Shown here piece by piece: positions 1 to 8,200 of a DNA stretch of 64,000 nt; the stretch's first letter is position 1, and each line of letters starts with the position of its first letter. Origin of the DNA: Chloroflexota bacterium (lineage in GTDB: Bacteria > Chloroflexota > UBA6077 > JACCZL01); contig JAUJPG010000001.1 in NCBI GenBank assembly GCA_030447245.1, forward strand, positions 297,579 to 361,578, given 5' to 3'. Below the pieces are notes generated by a model. The model was not told the DNA's origin. It searched no databases and was given only the letters and a program-made list of their open reading frames with translations. The translations under genes were made by a program, and so were the position numbers.

Positions 1-234
1 GACCATCCCGGCACGAATCGCCATCGTCCATGTCAGCGTCGCCTCGATCTCGGCATCAGAGCAGCCGGCCTTCCTCGCACCTGCGAGGCGGCGCTCGGTT
101 CACGGCTCGCAATTCCCGGTCAGGACGACGGCCAGGCCGATCAGTGCCTTGGTTTTCACGTCCAGCGCCTCGGCGTCGCGACTGCCGGCGTAGAAGCGTT
201 CAAACTGCGCTGACAGTTCCTCGTGCTCGGCCAT
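1..234 (-). CDS. AhpD-like / carboxymuconolactone decarboxylase family protein, partial, candidate selenoprotein
   Basis: The ATG at 234 follows a strong Shine-Dalgarno (GGAGGAGG, about 5 nt away). Codons 1-44 encode an AhpD/CMD N-terminus ending in N-C-E-P; codon 45 (102-100) is TGA. The same frame then stays open for 33 codons to the window edge and encodes the rest of the fold, including ARKAGCSDAEIEATL and TMAIRAGMV. The family norm is a redox C-x-x-C followed by H; here TGA stands exactly at the second Cys, giving C42-x-x-U45. The position usually holding His is Arg. A SECIS-like hairpin lies just downstream and tRNA-Sec is in this window. AhpD-like selenoproteins are known in bacteria. 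Inferred role: thiol/selenol peroxidase or disulfide reductase chemistry in the cytosol. Alternative: a nonsense mutation or base error (TGC to TGA). The 3' end is outside the window. Confidence 0.7.
73..102 (-). promoter_or_regulatory. In-frame UGA with bacterial SECIS-like hairpin
   Basis: The UGA occupies 102-100. Seventeen nucleotides follow before a four-base apical loop AGGU (82-79), closed by a perfect 6-bp GC-rich stem CCUCGC/GCGAGG (88-83 with 78-73). Bacterial SECIS elements lie inside the coding region right after UGA, with a short loop containing G in its first two positions at roughly 16-37 nt; E. coli fdhF has a very similar AGGUCU-type loop at 18 nt. Spacing, loop size and loop G all fit. 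Binding by SelB is inferred, since selB is not in the window. Confidence 0.6.
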
Positions 235-359
235 ACATCCTCCTCCCGCGGATCCGGATGGTAACAGGCGCTACGATGCCAGGCGCGCCGAACACGGCGC
301 CATGACAAGTCACATCCGGCCGGCAGGTGGCGCGAGAGTGCGCCGAGCTACCTCCGCCG

Positions 360-1280
360 CTAGAAGTGAACTGGCTGAGCCCAGACTTGGCGTCGATCGT
401 CAGATGTCGCTCGCATCCGGACATAGGGGCCGCTCGAGCCGCGGACCTTGAACCGCGCACTAGTTCCTCTGACCGAGTCAAGCACCCGGCCTCCGGCCCC
501 GACAAGCTCAATGTTCGCTTCCTCGCCGTCGAGCTCGACGACAATCCGGCCTGATTCGACCCGGTATTCGCAGAGCTCGAGACCGGTGCTTGCGTAGAAG
601 TTCCCGCGGCGTAGAGCCTCCAGGCAATCGGTCAAACGCGGTGAGTCGGCCTCGACCTGCACCCACCCGCGCCCAGGGTTGGCCCACCGCGGCCCCCAGT
701 TGCGGAAGTGGTGCGCGTCGTCGGATGCGACCGCGACTAGCCGCCGGCCGGCGGTGAGCAGCCGATCCCAGAGTGCGTCCGTCCAGCCTTCCGAGCCGAG
801 AGCGCGATGACCCTCCGGATGGTTGCCGTTGGCGACCTCGAAGACGTCGAACTCGCCGCTGTCCAGGAGGTCCTCGGCAGTCAAGCCACCGAAGAACGGA
901 TGGTTAACGGTGGCCAGGCCGTGCTCGGCGGTGATGCGCTCGACGGCCCAGCGAACGCGCGTGGCTCTACTGACGTTCACGTACGGCTCGGCAAGCCCGC
1001 TGGCTGGTTCGTCTGGTAGCAGCGTGCGAGCGAGGCCAAGGCCGTTCACGTGGACGGCGTCCATCGTGATCTCCTCGCCCTGGAATACGGCCAGACCGCG
1101 TCGCTGAAGGCGCGCGATGTGGTCGGCCGGCACAACGGCGTTGTGATCAGTCAGGAAAACGAAGTCGTAGCCTTGATTTGCGTACCAGTCAACGACCACC
1201 TCGGGCTCGCTGTCGCCGTCGCTGTAGGTCGTGTGCGTGTGCGTGTTTCCCTTGTACCAGCGCCCGGATGCCATCCACAC
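360..1280 (-). CDS. PHP-domain metal-dependent phosphoesterase (CehA/McbA-like)
   Basis: A protein of about 306 aa, starting GTG at 1280 or ATG at 1274. The N-terminus carries the PHP metal motif GNTHTHTTYSDGD, then FLTDHNAVV, a Glu in the QGEEITMD segment, a central VNHPFF, and a C-terminal ASDDAHHF, matching the four histidine/aspartate motifs of the family. The last ~70 residues form a beta-rich tail (YRVESGRIVVELDGEEANI). PHP proteins of this size hydrolyse phosphoesters with two or three bound metals; the substrate is not predictable. It stands alone between the AhpD-like gene and clpS on the same strand and ends in TAG. A DNA-polymerase or histidinol-phosphatase role is less likely because the length and tail fit the CehA/McbA subgroup. 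Confidence 0.8.
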   Translation of the reverse strand: MWMASGRWYKGNTHTHTTYSDGDSEPEVVVDWYANQGYDFVFLTDHNAVVPADHIARLQRRGLAVFQGEEITMDAVHVNGLGLARTLLPDEPASGLAEPYVNVSRATRVRWAVERITAEHGLATVNHPFFGGLTAEDLLDSGEFDVFEVANGNHPEGHRALGSEGWTDALWDRLLTAGRRLVAVASDDAHHFRNWGPRWANPGRGWVQVEADSPRLTDCLEALRRGNFYASTGLELCEYRVESGRIVVELDGEEANIELVGAGGRVLDSVRGTSARFKVRGSSGPYVRMRATSDDRRQVWAQPVHF

Positions 1281-1713
1281 CGTCCGTCCCGAGGTCAGCG
1301 GGCTCCTGGCGCTCTGCCACCGGGAAACCCCAGGGAGGGGCGAGCGGCGGGAGTGCCAGCAGCGAGCGCGGATCTTCTATAGGAGGGTACCGGACCGGAG
1401 CACGCGACGAGGGCCGAACGCTCGGAAGGTGGTGGGTGGCGTCGAGCAGCCGCGGGGCGTTGCAACGTCACCCGAGCGAACGTGCTGAGGACGCAAAGCA
1501 GCGCGGCCGCGGCCGCGCCAATCCGACGGGGGAGGGTCGTCGGCAGCCCCGCGCTTTGGCTGAGACGGGCCCGCCACCGGCTCGGCCCCGGTGGCGGACC
1601 CTCACAGAAGGGGATGTCATTAGTATCGCCGTCTGGTGCTGCAATGCCTACGGACGCTGCGCCCAACGTTGGATGCCACCCATTTGTGCATGCTGCACGA
1701 GGCGGCGAGTGGC
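1281..1713. other. Intergenic, no gene recognised
   Basis: About 430 bp between the PHP gene start and the clpS stop. Long open frames exist but their translations are Arg/Pro/Ala-rich and match no family. A near-perfect GC palindrome lies at about 1501-1518, without a T-tract. Confidence 0.4.
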
Positions 1714-2019
1714 TCAATCTGGCTCGATCGTCACGCGCAGCCCGTAGGCGGCGAGCTGCTCCTGGAAGTGTTCCGCGCGCTCCTTTGGCGCACGGACGAC
1801 GACTGACGCCCCGGTGGTATGGATCTCCCACGCGTGCTGATGGGCTTTGGAGCGCGTCATGCGTGGTATCGCGTGGCAGAGGGCCCGCTCGACGTCGTCA
1901 AATGTGTGACAACTGCAATCGAGCACCACCACCTTGTACGGAGGCAGCCCCTCGAGGCGTTCGCGAACTACATCGTCGATCCCCGTCTCGGGCACGGCCG
2001 GCGCGAGGGGCAGGCTCAC
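1714..2019 (-). CDS. clpS: ATP-dependent Clp protease adaptor ClpS
   Basis: About 101 aa. The core begins with PPYKVVVLDCSCHTFDDV, equivalent to the ClpS Y-x-V-x-L-x-N-D-x-x-H-T segment, followed by helices ending SKAHQHAWEIHTTGASVV and a C-terminal strand YGLRVTIEPD. ClpS binds N-degron substrates and the N-domain of ClpA/ClpC and feeds them to ClpP. The usual N-D-D/E-x-H-T is C-S-C-H-T here, so one acidic recognition residue is replaced; adaptor specificity may differ. I chose the GTG at 2019 (V-S-L-P-L) because residues upstream in the frame are low-complexity. GGAGG lies 11 nt upstream, a little far. No clpA/clpC is near. Confidence 0.75.
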   Translation of the reverse strand: MSLPLAPAVPETGIDDVVRERLEGLPPYKVVVLDCSCHTFDDVERALCHAIPRMTRSKAHQHAWEIHTTGASVVVRAPKERAEHFQEQLAAYGLRVTIEPD

Positions 2020-2094
2020 GAGTGACCGTGCCTCCGACAACGTCGCGCGTCCCGAACCACGGCATGAGTGTCTGCTGCTGGCTCGCACTCCTTA

Positions 2095-2679
2095 CTAGAA
2101 ATCGCCGCCGAAGTCCGATCCAAAATCACCGCCTCCAAAGTCTTCTCCGGCGCTTCCGGAATCCAGGCTGCCGCCGGCTGCGTCACCCGCCCCTCCGGCG
2201 TCGAAGTCGCTTGCCGCGCTGTCGAAGAACTGCTGGGCGATCATGCTGCCGACGAAGCCAGCCGCCAGGCCGGTGAAGATGGTACTTCCCATGCCCATTC
2301 CGCCCCCGCTCGCCGTGCCGCCTCCCCCCAATGTGCGCTGCATCGTCCCTGGTTGGCGCAGCTCGGCCCGGGTAGCCAGTCGCGCCAGCGATCTCGGGTC
2401 ATCGCTGTGGCCATCCGCCGGGCGCTCCTCCTCTGGTGTGACCCGCGTGAGCTCGCGCAGTGCCTGGGCCCGTTGCTGAGGCGTCAGCTTTGAGAATGCC
2501 TCTTCGTGCGCCCGCTCGATCGTTTCCGGGGGTGCGGTTTGGACCATGTAGCGGTAGCGCTCCAATGCCTGCTCATCCGATGCCGATGTTCCTTGCCCTG
2601 GCCCGCCGGACCAGGCTGCTCCCACCCCTGACGCTTCGGATCGATCCTTGCGGCCGAAAAGTCGATCAAGCCATCCCAC
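2095..2679 (-). CDS. Hypothetical protein with Gly/Asp/Phe-rich C-terminus
   Basis: About 194 aa. The GTG at 2679 (V-G-W-L-D-R-L-F-G-R) is preceded by GGAGGAG at ideal spacing. The N-terminal half is charged and contains a helical segment with LTPQQRAQALRELTRV. A small Gly-rich hydrophobic stretch follows (GGGMGMGSTIFTGLAAGFVG, then SMIAQQFFDS), long enough for one weak membrane or amphipathic helix. The last ~45 residues are low-complexity Gly/Asp/Ser/Phe repeats ending in DFGGGDFGSDFGGDF. Similar small proteins with a glycine-zipper segment and DF-G tails are common in high-GC bacteria and have no assigned function. Same strand as clpS and cca; stop TAG. Confidence 0.65.
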   Translation of the reverse strand: MGWLDRLFGRKDRSEASGVGAAWSGGPGQGTSASDEQALERYRYMVQTAPPETIERAHEEAFSKLTPQQRAQALRELTRVTPEEERPADGHSDDPRSLARLATRAELRQPGTMQRTLGGGGTASGGGMGMGSTIFTGLAAGFVGSMIAQQFFDSAASDFDAGGAGDAAGGSLDSGSAGEDFGGGDFGSDFGGDF

Positions 2680-2805
2680 GTTACTCTCCTCCAGATCAAA
2701 ATGCGAGGCAGGACGCCGGTCCAACTACGCTGGTGCAGGGCGCGTGCCGGCGACACGTCTACCGAGTTCACCGGTGCGAAGATCGCCCTCCACTCCCTGG
2801 CCCTG

Positions 2806-4272
2806 CTATCGGGCGGCGGCGGAGGCCGCGGTCGCGGGCTCCAACCCCTGCATTGTGCGCCGGGCGAGCTCGGAGGCGCCCGCCTTGTCGTCTGGCGCAA
2901 TCTCGCCGTCGATCACCGCGGCGAGCAGGCGTTCCTTGATCGGCTTGATCCATGGACCCGGAGGGCGGCCGAATAGGGTCATGAGCTCGTCGCCGTCGAG
3001 CGGACTAGTGATCTTCGCGACGTCCTCGGCTGCGCGAATACGGGCGACTCGAGCTTCGAGCGCGGCAACCCTTCGAGCCGCGGCGCGGATGCGGTCGGGG
3101 CGGCGGCTGGTCACATCGGCGGCGGAGAGTGCTATCAAGTCGTCAAGACCGTCACCGGATTCGCGCATGAAGCGCCGGACCGCACCGTCACTCCAGTCGG
3201 GCTCGTATGCGTTGGCGCGTTGATGCATGCCAACGAGCAGACTGGCCCGCTCGATCGTCTGCCGATCGAGTCGCATGCGTGTGAGGATCTTCCGTGTCAT
3301 GCGCTCGCCGAGAGCCTCGTGTCCGAAGAAATGGATTTCGCCAGCCTCGACGCTCCGCGTGCGCGGCTTGGCGATGTCATGCAGCAAGGCGGCCCACCGG
3401 ACGGCGCTGCGGGGTGGACTGCGATCGATGACCGACAGGGTATGCTCGAAGACGTCCTTGTGGTGACGCGTTTCATCCTGGCGCATCCCGCGCATCTCCA
3501 GTCGTTCGGGGATAATCTGCGCCATCAGCCCGAGGTCGCACAACATGCGGATGCCTTCGCTGGCGCCCTCCGCGACCAGCACCTTGCCCAATTCCTGGGC
3601 GACACGCTCCTGGCTGATGTCGGCCAGAGAGGCGGCCTGGTCGCGGACCGCCGCGGCGGTAGCGAGTTCGATGGAAAATTCAAGCTGCACGGCGAAGCGG
3701 ACCGCGCGCAGCAGTCTGAGTGGGTCCTCCGAAAAGCGCTCTGTCGGAGGGCCGACAGCGCGGACCAGCCGGGCGTCGAGGTCGGCCCGCCCGGAGAACG
3801 GATCGGTCAACTCGCCGCTCTGTACGTCGAGCGCCATGGCGTTGATCGTGAAGTCGCGGCGGCTCAGATCGCCGAGCAGTGAGTCACCGAACTCGACTTC
3901 TGGTTTACGCGAGTGAGGGCGATAACGCTCTGATCGGTAGGTCGTGATCTCGACCAGCATGTCGCCGAACACGGCACCGATGGTGCCGAATTTCTCGCCA
4001 ACCGTAAAGATGCTGTCGGCGCCCGCCCGCTTCACCAGCCGTTTGATCGATGGTGGGCGAGCATCCGTGGTGAAATCGAGGTCGCGCGTCTCGACCTGAC
4101 GACCAAGGAGGCAATCGCGCACCGAGCCGCCGACGAGGTGCAAGGCCCTGCCGGCATCGACAAAGGCGTCCCGAAGCCTCGGGGCCGGCTCAGGGAGCAG
4201 CTCTGCTGGTGTGCACATCCGCCGTCGCTCGGGTGAAGGCAGTCTCAGTGTGGGCGATTCGGATCGCTTCAC
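2806..4272 (-). CDS. cca: CCA tRNA nucleotidyltransferase / poly(A) polymerase family with HD domain
   Basis: A protein of 488 aa. The class II nucleotidyltransferase head has LVGGSVRDCLLG and the catalytic D-x-D in ETRDLDFTTDA. The neck contains RRDFTINAMAL, DPFSGRADLDARLVRAV and EDPLRLLRAVRFA. A C-terminal HD phosphohydrolase domain carries RWAALLHDIAKP. The enzyme adds or repairs the 3' CCA of tRNAs in the cytosol. The start is GTG at 4272, 39 nt downstream of tRNA-Val on the same strand, so the two are probably co-transcribed. That tRNA gene lacks an encoded CCA and would need this enzyme. An A-adding or PcnB-type specificity cannot be excluded. Confidence 0.93.
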   Translation of the reverse strand: MKRSESPTLRLPSPERRRMCTPAELLPEPAPRLRDAFVDAGRALHLVGGSVRDCLLGRQVETRDLDFTTDARPPSIKRLVKRAGADSIFTVGEKFGTIGAVFGDMLVEITTYRSERYRPHSRKPEVEFGDSLLGDLSRRDFTINAMALDVQSGELTDPFSGRADLDARLVRAVGPPTERFSEDPLRLLRAVRFAVQLEFSIELATAAAVRDQAASLADISQERVAQELGKVLVAEGASEGIRMLCDLGLMAQIIPERLEMRGMRQDETRHHKDVFEHTLSVIDRSPPRSAVRWAALLHDIAKPRTRSVEAGEIHFFGHEALGERMTRKILTRMRLDRQTIERASLLVGMHQRANAYEPDWSDGAVRRFMRESGDGLDDLIALSAADVTSRRPDRIRAAARRVAALEARVARIRAAEDVAKITSPLDGDELMTLFGRPPGPWIKPIKERLLAAVIDGEIAPDDKAGASELARRTMQGLEPATAASAAAR

Positions 4273-4311
4273 CGGACCGGTCGGCGACCGTCAGGGCCGC
4301 ACGGGTGAGGG

Positions 4312-4385
4312 TGGGCAGGAGAGGACTCGAACCTCCGACCCCCACGATGTCAACGTGGTGCTCTAACCAGCTGAGCTACCTGCCC
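4312..4385 (-). tRNA. tRNA-Val (GAC)
   Basis: A 74-nt cloverleaf on the minus strand. Acceptor GGGCAGG pairs with the 3' arm; D arm GCTC/GAGC; anticodon stem CCACG/CGTGG encloses loop TTGACAT with anticodon GAC; T arm has GGTTCGAGTCC. Discriminator is A and the following bases are CCC, so CCA is not encoded. It lies directly upstream of the CCA-adding enzyme gene. Confidence 0.97.
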
Positions 4386-4509
4386 TGGACGCTGCTCAGT
4401 ATAGCCCACGTCCGGAATCGCCGCCAACGCCAAAGAGAAGCATAGTTGCGGCCTCCGGTGCAAGGTGGGCACGTTGATCCGCGCCCGGCGAGTCGGCCAT
4501 AGTGACGCT

Positions 4510-6252
4510 ATGAACGAGCCGCGCCGGACAAGAAACGGCGATGTTGCCCGGATGCTCGAGGAGATCGCTGAGCTGCTCGAGGTCAAGGACGAGCGGCCTT
4601 TCCGTGCGAATGCCTACCGCAACGCCGCTCGCCGCATCCAGAGCTTGCGCGAGCCCATCGAGGGTGTCCACGCAGGGGGCCATTTGCGCTCGGTCCAGGG
4701 CATCGGTGAGGCCCTCGAGCAGAAGATCGGCGAGTTCCTGACCACGGGGCGCCTCCGCTATCTCGACGAGCTGCGAAACGAGTTCCCGCTCGGGATGGTC
4801 GAGCTGCTACGCGTGCCGGGACTCGGACCGCGCACTGCGCGACTTCTCTACGACCAGTTGGGCATCGGCAGCCTCGAGGAACTGGAGGGCGCCGCGCGCG
4901 CTGGCCGGCTCAAGGCCGTCGCGGGCCTGGGGGCGAAGACCGAACAAAGCCTTCTCCAGGAGATCGAGCGACTACGTCGCCGCGACACACGGCATCAGCT
5001 CGCGTCCTCGCTCGCGGTCGCCGAGGAGCTGCTGGAAGCCATTCGTGCTCGCATGACGTTGCCCCAGGCGAGCTACTCCGGCAGCCTTCGGCGCATGCTT
5101 GATACGATCGGCAACGTCAACCTGCTGGTTGCAACGGACCGCGAGGAGGAGGTCACCCGCTACTTCGCCGAGCTTCCGATGGTTTGTGAAATCCTGGATA
5201 AGCGCGAAAACGGGTTCAGCGTCCGGGTGCGTGACGGGTTGAGGGTCGAGCTTCGAATGACGCGACCCGAGCATTGGGGCGCGGCGTTTCTGATGAACAC
5301 TGGTTCGCCGCGCCACCTGCGTCGTCTGGAGCAACGGGCACGCGAACGGGGTATGGAGTTGACGGAGCGCGGGTTGATTGACCAGGCGCATGGCAGATTG
5401 GTCGCGGGCGCCACCGAGGAGGACGTCTACGCGGCGCTCGGGCTCCAGCCGATCCCTCCTGAGCTCCGCGAGGACAGCGGCGAGATCGAGCTGGCCGCGG
5501 AGTACCAGCTCCCGGTACTCGTAGAGGTCGATGACATCCGCGGTGATCTCCACGTACATAGTACCTGGAGCGACGGCGGGAGCCCGCTCGAGGAGATGGC
5601 GCGGGCGGGGCGAGCGCTCGGCCGCGAGTACATAGCGATGACCGACCACAGCAAGTCGCTCGGAGTCGCGCGTGGATTGACCGAGGAACGCGTAGCGGAG
5701 CAAGCCGTCGCCTTGCGCGCGCTGAACGCACAACTGGCTCCGTTCAGGGTCCTCCACGGAACAGAAATGGACATTAAGCGCGATGGTCAGCTGGACTACG
5801 AGGACGAGACGCTGGCGATCTTCGACTACGTCTCGGCGTCGATCCACAGCGGCATGAAGCAACCGCGCGAGATCATGACCCAGCGAATCTTGAGGGCGAT
5901 TGGTAACCCGCACGTGGCGACGCTGAACCACCCGCATGGACGGCTGATCGGCTCGCGTCCAGCTTACGACGTCGACATGGATGCGGTCGTGCGTTCGGCC
6001 GCGGAGAACGGCGTGGCTCTGGAGATCAATGCGCAGCCCGAGCGCATGGACCTGGAAGCCGTCTGGGTCCGGCGGGCGCGCGACGTCGGGGCCAAGTTCG
6101 TGATCAACACCGACGCGCACTCGATCGGTCAATTGGGCTTGATGCCGTTTGGCGTTGCAACAGCTCGACGCGCCTGGCTCGGGCCGGCCGACGTGCTCAA
6201 TTGCCTGCCGCTGGACGACCTGCTCAGTCACCTCGCCCTGCGCCGGCTCTAG
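4510..6252 (+). CDS. polX: PolX-family protein (HhH, degenerate pol-beta, PHP)
   Basis: A 580-aa protein with full PolX layout: helix-hairpin-helix repeats near residues 60-150 (VQGIGEALEQKIG, VPGLGPRTARLL, VAGLGAKTEQSL), a pol-beta nucleotidyltransferase region around 185-335, and a C-terminal PHP domain from about 345 (GDLHVHSTWSDGG, MTDHSKSL, ASIHSG, LNHPHGRL, INTDAHS). In active PolX the palm reads GS-x-R-R-G...G-D-I-D-I; here it is GSLRRML..GNVNLL, so both catalytic aspartates are Asn (202, 204). The third is Glu (247). The PHP metal ligands look complete. Inference: nucleotide transfer is lost or weak, and the PHP nuclease activities (3'-5' exonuclease, AP-endonuclease) remain. Start is ATG at 4510. 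Confidence 0.9.
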   Translation: MNEPRRTRNGDVARMLEEIAELLEVKDERPFRANAYRNAARRIQSLREPIEGVHAGGHLRSVQGIGEALEQKIGEFLTTGRLRYLDELRNEFPLGMVELLRVPGLGPRTARLLYDQLGIGSLEELEGAARAGRLKAVAGLGAKTEQSLLQEIERLRRRDTRHQLASSLAVAEELLEAIRARMTLPQASYSGSLRRMLDTIGNVNLLVATDREEEVTRYFAELPMVCEILDKRENGFSVRVRDGLRVELRMTRPEHWGAAFLMNTGSPRHLRRLEQRARERGMELTERGLIDQAHGRLVAGATEEDVYAALGLQPIPPELREDSGEIELAAEYQLPVLVEVDDIRGDLHVHSTWSDGGSPLEEMARAGRALGREYIAMTDHSKSLGVARGLTEERVAEQAVALRALNAQLAPFRVLHGTEMDIKRDGQLDYEDETLAIFDYVSASIHSGMKQPREIMTQRILRAIGNPHVATLNHPHGRLIGSRPAYDVDMDAVVRSAAENGVALEINAQPERMDLEAVWVRRARDVGAKFVINTDAHSIGQLGLMPFGVATARRAWLGPADVLNCLPLDDLLSHLALRRL

Positions 6253-6308
6253 CGAACGTCCTGCGACCGGCCAACAGGCAGGCCCGGGAGTTCAGTGGCT
6301 CATCTCGG

Positions 6309-6746
6309 TCAGCGGCCGAAGCTGGGAGCCATTGCCTCGCGGCCGTCGCCGCTTTCACTGAAGCGCCCGTCACGGTAGTCCTGGAACACCTGGCGACAGG
6401 CGATCAAGGCGTCCCACGAAGTCGGGAAGCCAGCTAGCAGCCCGACCTGGAGGATCACCTCGGTGATCTCCTGCTCGGTGGCCCCGTTGCTGAGCGCGCC
6501 AACGATGTGGATGCGGAGCTGATTGGGGCGATGCAGCGCGGTCAGCGTCGCCACGTTGACGAGGCTGCGTGTCTTGCGATCAGGCGCCGGCCGCGTCCAG
6601 AGGTCGCCGTACAAGTGGGAGACGATCTGCCGTTCCAGATCGGGCGCGAGCTGCGCCCATTGGTTCAGGATCTCGCCCCCGTGCTCGCGACCCCACACCT
6701 CCAGGATGACGTTCCGGCCCATCTCGTAACGCTCGCGCTCGTCCAC
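6309..6746 (-). CDS. Carboxymuconolactone decarboxylase family protein
   Basis: 145 aa, start GTG at 6746 after GGGAGGAG. It resembles the gamma-CMD type (YEMGRNVILEVWG..., then TRSLVNVATLTALHRPNQLR and EQEITEVILQVGLLAGFP). It has no C-x-x-C redox pair, unlike the AhpD-like protein at the window start, so a peroxidase role is unlikely. Known relatives act as decarboxylases or have unassigned lactone-related functions. It is the last gene of a minus-strand run that includes a secreted glycosidase and a small membrane protein. Confidence 0.85.
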   Translation of the reverse strand: MDERERYEMGRNVILEVWGREHGGEILNQWAQLAPDLERQIVSHLYGDLWTRPAPDRKTRSLVNVATLTALHRPNQLRIHIVGALSNGATEQEITEVILQVGLLAGFPTSWDALIACRQVFQDYRDGRFSESGDGREAMAPSFGR

Positions 6747-6761
6747 GCTGCTCCTCCCGGG

Positions 6762-7043
6762 TCAGTCTCGCCGCCGCGATGCGAGCCAACGATAGCACAG
6801 CGGCAGCGCTGCACAAGCCACCAGAACCACCAGCGAAGGCAAGTACCGCGCGCTGGCGCCGTGGTGCGGGTTGATCCCGAACTGGGGCGTAGGCAGCGCC
6901 CCGAGCATCCAGGGTAATTCCCCGACGAATCGAACTGCCGCGGGGGCGAGCAGCAGTACGACGAACGCGATCAGAATACCGAGTCCGCCAAGCAGCTCCA
7001 ACGCCTCGAGGAGACGGCCGGCGGGATCCGTCTCGGCAGTCAG
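6762..7043 (-). CDS. Small membrane protein, two predicted TM segments
   Basis: About 93 aa. Two hydrophobic stretches are visible (LGGLGILIAFVVLLLAPAAV and YLPSLVVLVACAALPLCY), joined by a loop with GALPTPQFGINPHHG, and ending in a basic W-L-A-S-R-R-R-D. The frame has no ATG/GTG near its natural beginning; a CTG at 7043 overlaps the upstream glycosidase stop as CTGA, a 4-nt coupling like other junctions here, so I chose it. A GTG further upstream would lie inside the glycosidase gene. Function unknown. Confidence 0.5.
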   Translation of the reverse strand: MTAETDPAGRLLEALELLGGLGILIAFVVLLLAPAAVRFVGELPWMLGALPTPQFGINPHHGASARYLPSLVVLVACAALPLCYRWLASRRRD

Positions 7044-8155
7044 GGCAGGGCGCCGCTCGCCCGTGCCTTGACAAGCGCGCTGTAGGCCGGCCGTGGGCTT
7101 CCGTCCGAATTCGTCACGCTCCACCAGTACTGCTCCGACTGCTCGGTCCAGTTGGGGTCGATGCTTAGACTCCAGACGAAGGCGACGCCAATCCATGGGC
7201 TCCACATCTCTCGGGCGTATTGCAGCCCGCGGACCAGGTAGTCTGCCTGCTGCTCGGGCGTGACAGCGTAAAAGGTCCGATCCGGGTTGATCTGATCTGT
7301 GGTCCAGCCGAACTCCAGCAGCCAAACTTGCTTTGCCCCATCACCATTCGCCTCCATGATTGCTCGGAGCTGCTCGACGCGGCGAAAGTAGAAGGACGGA
7401 TGCTGGAAGGCAGGATTGGAGAGCAGGTCCGCCTCCGGAGAGGATCCGTACCCAGCCCCATGCACGCCGATGGCGTCTGAGAACCGTTGGAGGCCCAAGT
7501 CGTACAGCCAAGCAAGGTATACGTCATCGGGTTGAGCGGTCCCGTCATTCGTGCCGGTCGGCGACAGCCCGGCATTGAGGACCAGAATGCTGGGGTCTAC
7601 CGCCTTGACGGCTCGATAACTCTCCTTGAGCAAGTACATGTATTGCGCCGCCTGGTTTCGGTCGATCAGCGCCCCGCCCCATTCGCGGGACAGGTTCGGC
7701 TCATTCCACACCTCGACTGCATGGATCGTCCCGCGAAGCGAACCAGCGCCATACCGAGCCGTCAGGAGGCTCATGAAGTCGACATAATCGGCAATCGCGT
7801 CAGGCGGCCCGTTGTCAACCTTGTCGGCGCGGGACCAGTCCGGCTGTTGATCCACGCGGGCGAGGATCTTGATGCCCGCTTGAGATAGCGTCCCGACCAC
7901 GCGATCGAGGTCGGACCAATCATGGCACCCCTTGCAGCCTGCTTCGACACTTCGCCATGGAATCGTGAGTCGCGCCCACCCGAGTCGGGCACCGCTGAGG
8001 AGTCCAATCTCACGTTGCGTGATCTCCGGGTAGCCTAGCGGGAAGACGGTCCCGCCGTACTCCAGCGAGCTCACCGCCACTTGCGCACGCGCGAGCGACA
8101 ACGTCATAGCCAGGATGCACGCGGCGAGCGCGGCGCAGAGCAAGCGTTGGGTCAC
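7040..8155 (-). CDS. Secreted cellulase-like glycoside hydrolase (GH39/GH5-like TIM barrel)
   Basis: About 371 aa. A signal peptide (LLCAALAACILAMTLSLARA) precedes a (beta/alpha)8 glycosidase domain. Catalytic-type motifs are HAVEVWNEPNLSREWGG (acid/base Glu in NEP) and VWLLEFGWTT (nucleophile-type Glu). It shares layout and sequence with the glycosidase at 26.8-28.2 kb, including the ..SPEQQADYLVR-like segment near the C-terminus. It should be secreted and act on a beta-linked glycan, but the substrate is not predictable. The GTG at 8155 is chosen because it opens directly on the signal peptide; an ATG at 8179 is possible. Confidence 0.8.
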   Translation of the reverse strand: MTQRLLCAALAACILAMTLSLARAQVAVSSLEYGGTVFPLGYPEITQREIGLLSGARLGWARLTIPWRSVEAGCKGCHDWSDLDRVVGTLSQAGIKILARVDQQPDWSRADKVDNGPPDAIADYVDFMSLLTARYGAGSLRGTIHAVEVWNEPNLSREWGGALIDRNQAAQYMYLLKESYRAVKAVDPSILVLNAGLSPTGTNDGTAQPDDVYLAWLYDLGLQRFSDAIGVHGAGYGSSPEADLLSNPAFQHPSFYFRRVEQLRAIMEANGDGAKQVWLLEFGWTTDQINPDRTFYAVTPEQQADYLVRGLQYAREMWSPWIGVAFVWSLSIDPNWTEQSEQYWWSVTNSDGSPRPAYSALVKARASGALP

Positions 8156-8200
8156 GTGGCAGATCCCCCCCAAATGCAAACTTCAGGACTCCCTCGCGAG

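Noticed and set aside
1466..1530. A GGACGCAAAGC match resembling the core of a GEMM c-di-GMP riboswitch on the plus strand
   Set aside because: The flanking paired elements and tetraloop are not present and no plus-strand gene follows for 3 kb.
1482..2276. Long plus-strand frame over clpS and its upstream gap
   Set aside because: Arg/Pro-rich translation without motifs, lying antisense to a recognised gene; a typical shadow of high-GC coding DNA.
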